Positions 34,205 to 42,911 of a DNA stretch of 64,000 bases are shown here, piece by piece; the stretch's first letter is position 1, and each line of letters starts with the position of its first letter. The DNA is taken from assembly GCA_934339135.1 (NCBI GenBank), contig CAKRHP010000014.1, forward strand, positions 39,433 to 103,432, written 5' to 3'. Both the position numbers and the translations under genes were made by a program. The notes under the pieces were generated by a model. The model was not told where the DNA came from and did no database searches. It worked only from the letters and a program-made list of their open reading frames with translations. Origin of the DNA: an uncultured Lachnospiraceae bacterium (GTDB taxonomy: Bacteria; Bacillota; Clostridia; Lachnospirales; Lachnospiraceae).

Positions 34205-34909
34205 ATGAAATCCGTTATGAAGTGCATGGTAGTAATGATGGTAATTGTGGCAGTTCTGAGTGTTCAGATGCCGGGGGAAGTTGTTGTGGCGGCAGGAAGA
34301 CCGCTGGAGATGACGTTGAATTATAAGACGGCTTTGGTAAAGCTTCATGGAAAACAGACATTAAAGGTTGTTTCGATTGCGCCGGGAGGGGCAAGCAGAG
34401 CGGTAAAATATGAGACTGCTAATCGCGGTATAGCTTCTGTGTCCCGAAAAGGTGTGATAAAGGGGAAAAAGATTGGGGTGACCACCATAAGGGTAACCTC
34501 AAAGAAAAATAAAAAATTAAAGATATTAGTCAAAGTGATCGTTGCAAAGTTGATACCGACGAAGGTAAAAATGTCATCCACTTCGTTAAAGATGAAGGTG
34601 GATCATAAGAAAACTCTGAAAGCGACAGTTACCCCTAAAAAGGTTTTGGCTTCGAATAAAAAAGGAGTCTGGATCAGTTCGGATTCGGAAATTGTATCTG
34701 TATCTTCGAAAGGAGTTGTGACTGCTCATAAAGAAGGAAAGGCACGAATCGTTTTTTCAACGATCAATGGGAAGAAAGCAGTCTGCACTGTGACGGTAAG
34801 CGGGGACAAGCCTGTTGAGGATGAGCCATCGCCAAGTCCGGCACAGGTGGTTTCCGGGGGAGGCATCGCGGTTCCGGTTTCCGGTACTGCGATTCATGCG
34901 GGATTGTAG
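34205..34909 (+). CDS. Secreted protein with two Big_2 Ig-like domains
   Basis: 234 residues. A signal peptide (MVVMMVIVAVLSVQMPGEVVVAA) is followed by two lysine-rich Big_2 domains (about 35-115 and 118-200; KYETANRGIASVSRKGVIKG and SDSEIVSVSSKGVVTAHKEG). A short Pro/Ser tail ends the protein. No anchor or sortase motif. It closes the polysaccharide region that two similar proteins open at 10235 and 11763, although this one lacks a large C-terminal domain. The 45-bp palindrome 33 bases downstream may terminate its transcript as well as bind HrcA. Confidence 0.78.
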   Translation: MKSVMKCMVVMMVIVAVLSVQMPGEVVVAAGRPLEMTLNYKTALVKLHGKQTLKVVSIAPGGASRAVKYETANRGIASVSRKGVIKGKKIGVTTIRVTSKKNKKLKILVKVIVAKLIPTKVKMSSTSLKMKVDHKKTLKATVTPKKVLASNKKGVWISSDSEIVSVSSKGVVTAHKEGKARIVFSTINGKKAVCTVTVSGDKPVEDEPSPSPAQVVSGGGIAVPVSGTAIHAGL

Positions 34910-34941
34910 TATTCTTTTTTAGATGGAGCATATATGGACAG

Positions 34942-34986
34942 AAGACAAATTTAGCACTCTTTTGAAAAGAGTGCTAAATTTGTCTT
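34942..34986. promoter_or_regulatory. CIRCE (HrcA operator) inside a perfect 45-bp palindrome
   Basis: TTAGCACTC (34951-34959), nine bases, GAGTGCTAA (34969-34977): an exact match to the CIRCE heat-shock operator bound by HrcA. The symmetry extends well beyond it: 34942-34963 is the exact reverse complement of 34965-34986, with the central base at 34964. The right arm overlaps the first two bases of the -35 box at 34985. CIRCE is classic for groESL and dnaK; here it precedes htpG. Confidence 0.92.
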
Positions 34987-35013
34987 GACTTTTTTGGAAA
35001 TTCGTAATAAGAT
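34985..35013 (+). promoter_or_regulatory. htpG promoter
   Basis: TTGACT (34985-34990), 17-base spacer, TAAGAT (35008-35013). Transcription would start near 35020, about 11 bases before the second CIRCE-like repeat. Confidence 0.65.
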
Positions 35014-35084
35014 ATCTACCAGAATGATTGTTAGCAGTCAAGAGAGACGACTGCTAACGAGTGGCTGTGGTAGATATTTTTTTG
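35012..35084 (+). promoter_or_regulatory. CIRCE-like second palindrome nested in a terminator-like hairpin in the htpG leader
   Basis: TTAGCAGTC (35031-35039), nine bases, GACTGCTAA (35049-35057): the CIRCE layout with one base changed symmetrically in both arms. An outer pair ATATCTACC (35012-35020) with GGTAGATAT (35069-35077) encloses it and is followed by a T8 run (35077-35084). The repeat lies at the usual HrcA operator position just after the start of transcription. Confidence 0.6.
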
Positions 35085-35128
35085 AAAAGAATATGTATAA
35101 TAAAATGCGAGTTTAGGAGGTTGTTGTT

Positions 35129-37216
35129 ATGCAGATGGAAAAGGGTAGTTTATCAATCGAGTCAGAGAATATGTTCCCGATCATTAAGAAATGGTTGTAT
35201 TCGGATCATGATATTTTTGTACGTGAGCTGGTATCCAACGGCTGCGATGCCATCACGAAGTTAAAGAAGCTGGAAGTCATGGGAGAGTATGATTTTCCGG
35301 AGGATTATAAGGCGGGCATTCAGGTCGAGGTCAGTCCGGAGCATAAGACGTTATCCTTTACTGATACCGGTATCGGAATGACAGAGGCAGAGGTTAAGGA
35401 GTACATTAACCAGGTGGCATTTTCCGGTGCAACAGATTTCCTGGAGAAATATAAGGACAAGACAAACGAGGATCAGATCATTGGTCATTTTGGTCTTGGT
35501 TTTTATTCTGCATTTATGGTAGCAGATAAGGTCACGATCGATACCCTGTCATGGCAGAAGGATGCAACACCGGTTCACTGGGAGTCAGAGGGTGGCATCA
35601 ACTTCGAGATGTCTGATGGAGACAAGAAAGAGGTTGGTACAAAGATTACCCTGTATCTGTCAGAGGACAGTGTAGAGTTTGCCAATGAATACCGGATCAA
35701 AGAGATCATTGAGAAGTATTGTTCCTTTATGCCGGTCAATATTTACCTGTCAAAGGAAGGTGCTGAGCAGGAGTATGAGACCATCGATGCAGCAGATATC
35801 CGCGAGGATGATGTGGTCGTAGAGAAGTTTACGGAGGAAGCTAAGACCGAGGAGAAGGAGAACGAAAACGGTGAGAAAGAGACCGTAGAAATCTCCCCTG
35901 CAAAGGAAAAGGCAAAGATCAATAAGAGACCGGTATCTCTGAGTGACACCACACCTCTCTGGATGAAGCATCCAAATGAGTGTACCGACGAGGAGTATAA
36001 GAGCTTCTACCGTAAGGTATTTAACGATTATAAGGAGCCTCTTTTCTGGATCCACCTGAATATGGATTATCCGTTTAACTTAAAGGGTATCCTTTACTTC
36101 CCGAAGGTAAATACCCAGTATGACAATTTAGAGGGTGTTATTAAGCTGTACAACAATCAGGTATTTATCGCAGATAATATTAAGGAAGTCATTCCGGAGT
36201 TTCTGATGCTCCTCAAGGGTGTGATCGATTGTCCGGATCTGCCGTTGAATGTATCAAGAAGTGCATTGCAGAATGATGGCTTTGTCAAGAAGATTTCCGA
36301 TTACATTACGAAAAAAGTAGCAGACAAGCTGTCCGGTATGTATAAGGTGGATCGAGAGAATTATGAGAAATACTGGGATGATATCAGTCCGTTTATTAAA
36401 TTTGGCTGCCTGAAGGATCAGAAGTTCCAGGAGAAGATGAAGGATTTCATTATCTTTAAGAATCTGGATGATAAATATATCACATTGCCGGAGTATGTAG
36501 AGAATATCAAGGGCAAAGAGGACAGCGGGGAGCCTGAGGTTGTTGACGCAGAGGATGTTGCCAAGGAGGAAGCCGGTGAGGAGACTGCTGAGAAGGAAGA
36601 AGAGCCGACGACAGTTTATTATGTCACCGATATTCAGCAGCAGAGCCAGTATATCAATCTCTTTAAGGAGCAGGGAATGGATGCTCTGATCCTGGCACAT
36701 ACCATTGACCAGCCGTTTATCACACAGTTGGAGCAGAGTGAGGAGGTCAAGGTACACTTCCAGAGAATTGACTCAGATATTTCCGATTCCATGAAGGAAG
36801 AGGGAGACGAGGAAACCTTAAAGAAGCAGACAGAAACTCTCAGCGATGTATTTAAAAAGGCTCTGGGCAAGGATCAGTTGGAGGTACAGGTACAGAATCT
36901 CAAAAATGAGAATATCTCCTCTATGATCACTCTGTCAGAGGAAACACGCCGTATGCAGGATATGATGAAGATGTACAGTGCCGGTGGCATGGGAATGGAT
37001 ATGGGGATGTTTGGCGGCGGAGAGACCCTGATCCTCAATGCCAACAATGCGTTAGTGAAGTATATCCTTGAAAATACCGAGGGAGAGCATGTGGATATGT
37101 TCTGTAAGCAGCTTTATGATCTGGCAATGCTTGCCAATAAGCCATTATCCGCAGAGGAGATGACACAGTTTGTTTCCAGAAGTAATGAGATCATGCTTTT
37201 GTTGACGCAGGAGTAA
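35129..37216 (+). CDS. htpG: HtpG (Hsp90-family chaperone)
   Basis: Cytosolic ATP-dependent chaperone, 695 residues. The GHKL ATPase domain shows ELVSNGCDAITKLKKLE, DTGIGMTEAEV and GHFGLGFYSAFMVAD. The middle domain has FWIHLNMDYPFNLKGILYFP and the conserved PLNVSRSALQND. Two acidic insertions are notable: a Glu-rich linker near residues 230-265 (KTEEKENENGEKE) and another near 465-495 (EAGEETAEKEEE). These make it longer than E. coli HtpG. AGGAGG precedes ATG 35129. Regulation by HrcA is indicated by the upstream CIRCE; a terminator follows. Confidence 0.96.
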   Translation: MQMEKGSLSIESENMFPIIKKWLYSDHDIFVRELVSNGCDAITKLKKLEVMGEYDFPEDYKAGIQVEVSPEHKTLSFTDTGIGMTEAEVKEYINQVAFSGATDFLEKYKDKTNEDQIIGHFGLGFYSAFMVADKVTIDTLSWQKDATPVHWESEGGINFEMSDGDKKEVGTKITLYLSEDSVEFANEYRIKEIIEKYCSFMPVNIYLSKEGAEQEYETIDAADIREDDVVVEKFTEEAKTEEKENENGEKETVEISPAKEKAKINKRPVSLSDTTPLWMKHPNECTDEEYKSFYRKVFNDYKEPLFWIHLNMDYPFNLKGILYFPKVNTQYDNLEGVIKLYNNQVFIADNIKEVIPEFLMLLKGVIDCPDLPLNVSRSALQNDGFVKKISDYITKKVADKLSGMYKVDRENYEKYWDDISPFIKFGCLKDQKFQEKMKDFIIFKNLDDKYITLPEYVENIKGKEDSGEPEVVDAEDVAKEEAGEETAEKEEEPTTVYYVTDIQQQSQYINLFKEQGMDALILAHTIDQPFITQLEQSEEVKVHFQRIDSDISDSMKEEGDEETLKKQTETLSDVFKKALGKDQLEVQVQNLKNENISSMITLSEETRRMQDMMKMYSAGGMGMDMGMFGGGETLILNANNALVKYILENTEGEHVDMFCKQLYDLAMLANKPLSAEEMTQFVSRSNEIMLLLTQE

Positions 37217-37292
37217 TATTTTGGCAGTATTCTTTGATACAGTAAGGGGAAAGAAGCAGAAATAGAAAAGAAAAACTAAAATATTAGAAAAT

Positions 37293-37342
37293 AGCCGGTT
37301 TTGGAGACGGGTAGAATACTGTCTCTCAGAGCCGGTTTTTTT
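37293..37342 (+). terminator. Terminator after htpG
   Basis: CCGGTTTTG-GAGAC arm (37295-37308) pairs, with G·U wobbles and one bulge, with GTCTC-TCAGAG-CCGG (37321-37335), followed by T7. Confidence 0.7.
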
Positions 37343-37468
37343 GATGCAGTGACAGGAACAAGTCTGTGTTAATGAATAAAATTCTCATAAAAAGAGCGAT
37401 AGGAAAACATGCACAAACACATGGGAGATTTTGTATGGATATTTGACATTTTTTCTTTAATAAAATTA

Positions 37469-37532
37469 TTGACCGGTGGTCATTTTTGTGATATCATACC
37501 CTATAGATTAAGAAAATGACTATTGGTCATTT
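37469..37532 (+). promoter_or_regulatory. Promoter with two TetR-type operators before the exporter operon
   Basis: Promoter TTGACC (37469-37474), 17 bases, TATCAT (37492-37497). Operator 1 TGACCGGTGGTCA (37470-37482) covers the -35. Operator 2 TGACTATTGGTCA (37517-37529), widened to AAATGAC/GTCATTT, lies just after the start of transcription. The two 13-mers agree at 10 positions. The TetR gene at the end of this operon is the natural candidate repressor. Confidence 0.75.
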
Positions 37533-37562
37533 TTGAAAAAGAAAGAGAAAGGAAGGAATGAC

Positions 37563-39677
37563 ATGAAGAAACTTGCAGAATTTATCACCAAGCATAAGAA
37601 TATCATCATCCTGCTTGCTGTGATACTGTTGATTCCAAGTGGGATCGGTTATGTTTCTACGAGAGTGAATTATGATATCCTGAGTTATCTGCCGGACAGT
37701 CTTGAGACGGTTAAGGGACAGGATGTCATGGTGGATGAGTTTGGAATGGGAGCGTTTTCCATGATCGTCGTGGAGGATATGTCCATGAAGGACGCGGCAG
37801 ATCTGGAAAAGAAGATTGAGGCGATCGATCATGTGGAGGATGTCCTTTGGTATGATGATGCGCTGGATATCTCCGTTCCAACAAAGATGATGCCCAAGAA
37901 ACTGAAGGATGCATTCTTTAACGGGGATGCCACTATGATGATCGCACTGTTTGATAATACGACATCAGCTGATGACACCATGGATGCCATCGCAAATATT
38001 CGAAAGACCGTTGGCAAGAAAGCGTTTGCCGCCGGAATGTCCGGAGTTGTAACGGATATTAAGGATCTTGCATTAAAGGAGATGCCGGTCTATGTCATGA
38101 TCGCCGGAGCTTTGGTGCTTCTGGTGCTTCTGATCACTATGGAGTCTTTTGTAACTCCATTCATTTTCCTGATCAATATCGGTATGGCAATCGTATATAA
38201 TCTGGGAAGTAACTTTATGCTGGGAGAGATATCGTATATCACCCAGGCACTGGCCGCGGTGCTGCAGCTGGCGGTGACCATGGATTATTCCATTTTCCTG
38301 CTGGAGAGTTACGAGGCCAATAAGGAAAGATTTCCGGGAGACAACAAGCGTGCCATGAAGCATGCGATCACGAATACCTTTGTATCCATATCAAGTAGTT
38401 CTTTGACAACGATTGCCGGTTTCCTGGCACTGTGCAGCATGACTTTCCGTCTTGGTACTAACATCGGTATCGTCATGTCAAAGGGGGTTATCATTGGTGT
38501 TATCGCTTGTGTAACAGTGCTCCCGGCATTGATCCTGACCTTTGATAAGGCAATTGATAAAACTTCTCATAAATCTCTCTTGCCAAATCTGGACGGTCTG
38601 TCTAAGATAGTTGTGAAGCATCATTGGGTTGCACTGGCATTATTCGTGCTTTTGATCGCACCGGCAGCTTATGGTAATGCAAATTATAAGATTTATTATA
38701 ATATTGATTCTTCATTACCAAAGACTATCCCAAGTGCCATTGCAAATGATAAGCTCTCCGAGGAGTTTGATATGAGTAATATGCATATCGTCCTGATGAA
38801 AAACGGAGATCTGTCTGCTAAGGACAAAAAGAACATGAGTAATAAGATCGAGAAGGTCGATGGGGTAAAATGGGTGATCGGTCTCAGTTCCATGATCGGA
38901 CCGAATATGCCGGAGAGTATGATTCCGGACAGTCTGCGGGATATCTTGCAGACAAAGGATTATGAGCTAATGTTTATATGCTCCGATTACAAATCGGCGA
39001 CGGATGAGGTCAACGCACAGATCGCCGATATCAATAAGATCGTAAAGAGCTATCAGAAGGGAGCCATGGTTATTGGTGAGGCACCGCTGATGAAGGATCT
39101 GCAGGATGTTACGGATGTGGATCTGAAGAACGTCAATACCATCTCCATCGTAGCAATCTTCCTGATCATCCTGATCACCTTTAAATCAATCTCTATCCCG
39201 ATCATACTGGTATCTGTGATCGAGTTTGCGATTGCCTGCAATATGTCGGTTCCATATTATACCAACACTTCGTTAGCATTTGTGACGAGTATCGTGATCG
39301 GAACCATACAGCTTGGTGCCACCGTGGATTATGCGATCCTGATGACCAGCCGTTATCACAAGGAGAGGATCAACGGTGCAAGCAAGGCAGAGGCTGTGGG
39401 AATTGCACATAAGACATCCGTTAAATCAATTTTAACCAGTGGCTTTGGATTCTTTGCTGCAACCTTTGGCGTAAGTCTCTATTCCCAGATTGATATGATC
39501 AAGTCTATTGTCACACTTCTTGCAAGAGGTGCCGTGATCAGTATGGTGGTCGTTATCTTTATCCTGCCGGCAATGCTGTGGCTGTTTGACGGAGTGATCG
39601 TACGAACCTCTTTAGATATGCGTAAAGCCGGTATTATTCAGAGAGAGAAAGAAGCAAAAAAGGCAAAGTTATCATAG
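37563..39677 (+). CDS. MMPL/RND-family membrane exporter
   Basis: 704 residues, two similar halves, about twelve membrane helices. The first helix is near 10-30 (ILLAVILLIPSGIGYVSTRV), followed by an outside domain of ~120 residues. Helices 2-6 include AGALVLLVLLITMESFVTPF and the conserved AAVLQLAVTMDYSIFLLESYE; the second half repeats this with IGTIQLGATVDYAILMTSRYH. The twin Asp-Tyr segments are the proton-relay hallmark of the superfamily. Substrate unknown; Gram-positive MMPL proteins often export lipids, peptides or toxic compounds. ATG 37563 has AAGGAAGG upstream; an in-frame TTG at 37533 overlaps operator 2. Confidence 0.92.
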   Translation: MKKLAEFITKHKNIIILLAVILLIPSGIGYVSTRVNYDILSYLPDSLETVKGQDVMVDEFGMGAFSMIVVEDMSMKDAADLEKKIEAIDHVEDVLWYDDALDISVPTKMMPKKLKDAFFNGDATMMIALFDNTTSADDTMDAIANIRKTVGKKAFAAGMSGVVTDIKDLALKEMPVYVMIAGALVLLVLLITMESFVTPFIFLINIGMAIVYNLGSNFMLGEISYITQALAAVLQLAVTMDYSIFLLESYEANKERFPGDNKRAMKHAITNTFVSISSSSLTTIAGFLALCSMTFRLGTNIGIVMSKGVIIGVIACVTVLPALILTFDKAIDKTSHKSLLPNLDGLSKIVVKHHWVALALFVLLIAPAAYGNANYKIYYNIDSSLPKTIPSAIANDKLSEEFDMSNMHIVLMKNGDLSAKDKKNMSNKIEKVDGVKWVIGLSSMIGPNMPESMIPDSLRDILQTKDYELMFICSDYKSATDEVNAQIADINKIVKSYQKGAMVIGEAPLMKDLQDVTDVDLKNVNTISIVAIFLIILITFKSISIPIILVSVIEFAIACNMSVPYYTNTSLAFVTSIVIGTIQLGATVDYAILMTSRYHKERINGASKAEAVGIAHKTSVKSILTSGFGFFAATFGVSLYSQIDMIKSIVTLLARGAVISMVVVIFILPAMLWLFDGVIVRTSLDMRKAGIIQREKEAKKAKLS

Positions 39678-39697
39678 ATCAGTAGAGAGGCAGAACA

Positions 39698-39720
39698 GTG
39701 TGAAAAATAAATTTTCACAC
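39698..39720 (+). promoter_or_regulatory. Perfect 9-bp hairpin between the exporter and heptad-repeat genes
   Basis: GTGTGAAAA (39698-39706), five bases, TTTTCACAC (39712-39720). No T run follows, so it is more likely an mRNA processing or stabilising hairpin or an operator than a terminator. Confidence 0.5.
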
Positions 39721-39781
39721 GACAAATTTGTGCCTGCGGCTCAAAGTTTGCGGGCTGAGAAAAGAATGGAGGACTATTACT

Positions 39782-42109
39782 ATGAGAAAGAATATGAAAC
39801 GAATCCTGGCGTTAGGTTTAACCGGTCTTTTGACAGCCGGTTTTCTTACCGGCAGCGTAGAATATGCCGGCCATACATTTGCAGTAGATGCCATGGCTGC
39901 CAGTGTATCCAATGAAAAGGTAAAAACAAATGAGTCCGGTGGATTGGATAAGGATGAAGTATCCAAGCAGGAGACGGTTTATGTCAATACAGATGCTGCC
40001 GGAAGTGTGAAAGATGTCGTTGTTTCCGATTGGCTGAAAAATTCCGGTATCAATGGCAGTGTGAAAGATGTATCAGACCTGACCGATATCGAAAATGTTA
40101 AGGGTGATGAGAAGTTTGAGCAGAGTGGAGATAAGCTTACCTGGAATACCGGAGATAAGGATATCTATTATCAGGGCAAAACAGATAAGGAACTTCCGGT
40201 CAGCATGAAGATTACCTACAAACTGGATGGTAAGGAGACAGCGCCAAAGGATCTCATCGGTAAGAGCGGAAAGCTTGAGATGACGATCAAGTATACAAAT
40301 AACTCTAAGCAGACGGTTTCTCTGGCCGGTAAGCAGACAGAGCTTTATACTCCATTCATGATGGTAACCGGCATGATCCTTCCGGTGGATAATTTTGAGA
40401 ATGTAACCATCGATAATGGTACTCTGGTATCCGAGGGAGACAATGATGTGGTTGTTGCTTATGGTTTCCCGGGACTGGCAGAGAGCCTGGATCTTGACAA
40501 TCTTGATTTTGGCGATGACATGGATATTGATACCTCCAAGATCAGTGACAAGATCACAGATACCGTAACCATCAAGGCGGATGTAAAGGATTTCGAGATG
40601 AATTCCACTTATACGGTAGCAACCAATCAGCTTTTCAACGAGCTTGATTTTGATAAGATCGACGATATGGATGAGCTTACGGATAAGATCGATGATCTGA
40701 CGGATGCATCCTCACAGTTGGTCAACGGAACGGAGAAGCTTCATGATGGAACAGAGAAATTAAGCGACAGCTTTTCTGAGTATGCCGATGCGGTAAAGAG
40801 TGCAAAGGACGGTGTTTCCACTTTGAAGGATGGTACCGGCACATTAAAGAACGGTATTGTAAGCTATACAAAGGGAACCGATAAGCTTTTGAAGGGTGTT
40901 ACCACTTATGTAAAGGGTGCTAAGACATTGTCAAAGGGTGTGCAGGCATACACCTCCGGTACCGGTCAGCTGGTAGATGCCATCAACCAGCTTCGTACGG
41001 CAACTAAGGATCTGCCGGCACAGTATGAGAAGCTTGGAAGTGGTGTTGATACCTATGTAGCTTCTGTTAATAAGCTTCTTGCCAAAGAAAACATGGATCA
41101 GATGACCACAGGAACCAAGAGTCTGAAGGACGGCATCGGACAGCTTGACGATGGTCTTGCCGCAGCACAGGCTGGTGTGACACAGCTCAATGCTGCTGCA
41201 TCAAAGTTGAAGCAGACGGATGAGCTCAATGCTTGTGTGGATGGTTTGCAGACAATGGTACAGCGGTATCAGACAGCTGCAGCGTCAGGAGATGCCAGTG
41301 CAAAGCAGGCAGTTGCAGCTTTACAGGGTGCGATCCAGTATATCCAGGGCGGTGAGCAGGTGGCAGCCGCAGTAGATGCCGCTACAAACGGTAAGGCAGA
41401 CGGAGATGCTGATAAGAATGGCGCAGCAGATCTGGTAGCAGCTCTTGCAACCATGAAGGCAGCAACTGACAAGACATCTACCGGAACAAACCTTTATACA
41501 GGAGCCGCTTCTTTGGAAACAGCCGCTGGAACCATGTCCGGATATGCAGCACAACTTCGTGACAGCTCCAAGGCACTGACTGACGGAAATGCACAGATGA
41601 AAGCAGGTGTAAATCAGCTTTCTGACAGCATCGGCAAGATGGATACGGCAGCAGGTACCCTGACCAGTAATAATAAAGCATTGAATGATGGAGCAGCCGG
41701 TCTGATCAAGAATGCATCTACCATTACAAAGGGAGCAAAGAAGCTCACAGGCAACAGCAATAAGCTTCGCAAGGGTGTCGCTACTCTGGATCAGGGAACA
41801 GGCAAGCTGTTTGCTGGTATGACAAAGCTTGTCAATGCAACCGGCAAGGTTTCTGACGGAATTGACAGCCTCAATGATGGTGCTTCTACCTTAGAGGATG
41901 GAATGAAAAAGTTTGAAAGAGATGGTATCAGCAAGATTGCAGATGCCGTGACGGAGATGCTTGACAGCGCAGATGATCTCAATGACAGACTTTCCAAGAT
42001 CAGCAGTATTTCCGGCGATTACACAAGCTTTAGTGGAAATGCCGATGGTATGGATGGCAGTGTGAAGTTCATCATGGCTACAGAAGAACTTACAGCAGAG
42101 GAAGATTGA
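39782..42109 (+). CDS. Secreted heptad-repeat protein (YhgE/Pip-like repeats)
   Basis: 775 residues. Signal peptide (RILALGLTGLLTAGFLTGSV), then a beta-rich region of ~290 residues (DVVVSDWLKNSGINGSV, MKITYKLDGKETAPKDL). From about residue 300 onward come many LxxGxxxL-type heptads (LVNGTEKLHDGTEKL, TLKDGTGTLKNGI, LSKGVQAYTSGTGQL) predicted to form a long extracellular coil. YhgE/Pip proteins have such repeats but also C-terminal membrane helices; none is seen here, and the chain ends in an acidic tail (TEELTAEED). It sits between the exporter and TetR and is likely a periplasm-like partner of the exporter, by analogy with YhgE-MMPL pairs. GGAGG at 39768-39772 supports ATG 39782. Confidence 0.75.
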   Translation: MRKNMKRILALGLTGLLTAGFLTGSVEYAGHTFAVDAMAASVSNEKVKTNESGGLDKDEVSKQETVYVNTDAAGSVKDVVVSDWLKNSGINGSVKDVSDLTDIENVKGDEKFEQSGDKLTWNTGDKDIYYQGKTDKELPVSMKITYKLDGKETAPKDLIGKSGKLEMTIKYTNNSKQTVSLAGKQTELYTPFMMVTGMILPVDNFENVTIDNGTLVSEGDNDVVVAYGFPGLAESLDLDNLDFGDDMDIDTSKISDKITDTVTIKADVKDFEMNSTYTVATNQLFNELDFDKIDDMDELTDKIDDLTDASSQLVNGTEKLHDGTEKLSDSFSEYADAVKSAKDGVSTLKDGTGTLKNGIVSYTKGTDKLLKGVTTYVKGAKTLSKGVQAYTSGTGQLVDAINQLRTATKDLPAQYEKLGSGVDTYVASVNKLLAKENMDQMTTGTKSLKDGIGQLDDGLAAAQAGVTQLNAAASKLKQTDELNACVDGLQTMVQRYQTAAASGDASAKQAVAALQGAIQYIQGGEQVAAAVDAATNGKADGDADKNGAADLVAALATMKAATDKTSTGTNLYTGAASLETAAGTMSGYAAQLRDSSKALTDGNAQMKAGVNQLSDSIGKMDTAAGTLTSNNKALNDGAAGLIKNASTITKGAKKLTGNSNKLRKGVATLDQGTGKLFAGMTKLVNATGKVSDGIDSLNDGASTLEDGMKKFERDGISKIADAVTEMLDSADDLNDRLSKISSISGDYTSFSGNADGMDGSVKFIMATEELTAEED

Positions 42110-42179
42110 TCAGATAAGATGTGTTTAAGGACTGCCCGGAATAACGTTTCCGGACGGTTCTATAGAAATGGGGAATTAT

Positions 42180-42779
42180 ATGGGCGAACGTGTTGAAGAA
42201 AAAAAGAAGCAGAAGCAGGAAGCACTTTTGATGTCAGCATTTGAGCTCTTTACCTCCAAGGGGATCAATAACACCTCCATATCCGATATCGCCAAACAGG
42301 CAAAGATGGCAAAAGGAACCTTTTATCTGTATTTTAAGGATAAATACGATATCAGAGACAGACTGATCGCCAATAAGGCGAGCCGCCTTTTCGAAAGAGC
42401 AGAGGAGGCAATGAGAGAGAAAGAATTCTCCGGTCTGGAAGAAAAGGTGGTCTTTCTTGTAAATCATGTAGTGGATCAGCTTGATGAAAATAAAGCATTG
42501 ATGCGTTTTATCTCTAAAAATCTCAGCTGGGCAGTATTCTCTCATATCCGTATCAGCAATATGGGAAATATCAAGTGCATGGATATTTTTGATGAGATAC
42601 TGGGAGAGTCCGACCGAAAGTTCCGGCAGAAGGAGCTGATGATCTATATGATCGTGGAGCTTGTTAGTGCATCCTGTTACAGCGTAATCCTTTATGGAAC
42701 GCCCTGCAGCCTGGAGGAATTAAAAGCAGAGCTTGACAAAACGATATGTGGACTGCTGAAGCAGTTTGAAGTAAAATAA
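42180..42779 (+). CDS. TetR-family repressor of the exporter operon
   Basis: About 199 residues. The HTH domain shows LLMSAFELFTSKGINNTSIS and DIAKQAKMAKGTFYLYFKDK. The C-terminal ligand domain is helical. ATG 42180 has GGGGA 5-6 bases upstream; ATG 42168 is also in frame. Placed last in the operon, it is likely to bind the two TGAC-N5-GTCA-type palindromes at 37470 and 37517. A CCGGAA/TTCCGG stem lies in the gap before it. Confidence 0.88.
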   Translation: MGERVEEKKKQKQEALLMSAFELFTSKGINNTSISDIAKQAKMAKGTFYLYFKDKYDIRDRLIANKASRLFERAEEAMREKEFSGLEEKVVFLVNHVVDQLDENKALMRFISKNLSWAVFSHIRISNMGNIKCMDIFDEILGESDRKFRQKELMIYMIVELVSASCYSVILYGTPCSLEELKAELDKTICGLLKQFEVK

Positions 42780-42821
42780 AAAAGAAAGATCTCCGGATAG
42801 CGGAGGTCTTTTTCTTTTTTG
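42779..42821 (+). terminator. Terminator after the TetR gene
   Basis: AAGAAAGATCTCCG (42782-42795) pairs with CGGAGGTCTTTTTCTT (42801-42816), followed by a T run. Confidence 0.8.
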
Positions 42822-42911
42822 TTGAAGCCGGACTGCCATCTTGTGTTTTATGGAGAAATATGGCATCATAAAGATAAGAATATAAGAAAAGGCAGAAAAG
42901 AGGAGAAAACA

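Noticed and set aside
34108..34326. 72-codon open frame overlapping the end of glf and start of the third Ig-like gene
   Set aside because: Overlaps two well-supported genes in another frame, with cysteine/glycine-rich low-complexity translation and no binding site.
37443..37471. Upstream TTGACA at 37443 as the exporter promoter
   Set aside because: No acceptable -10 at 16-18 bases; the TTGACC/TATCAT pair at 37469-37497 is better and overlaps the operators.
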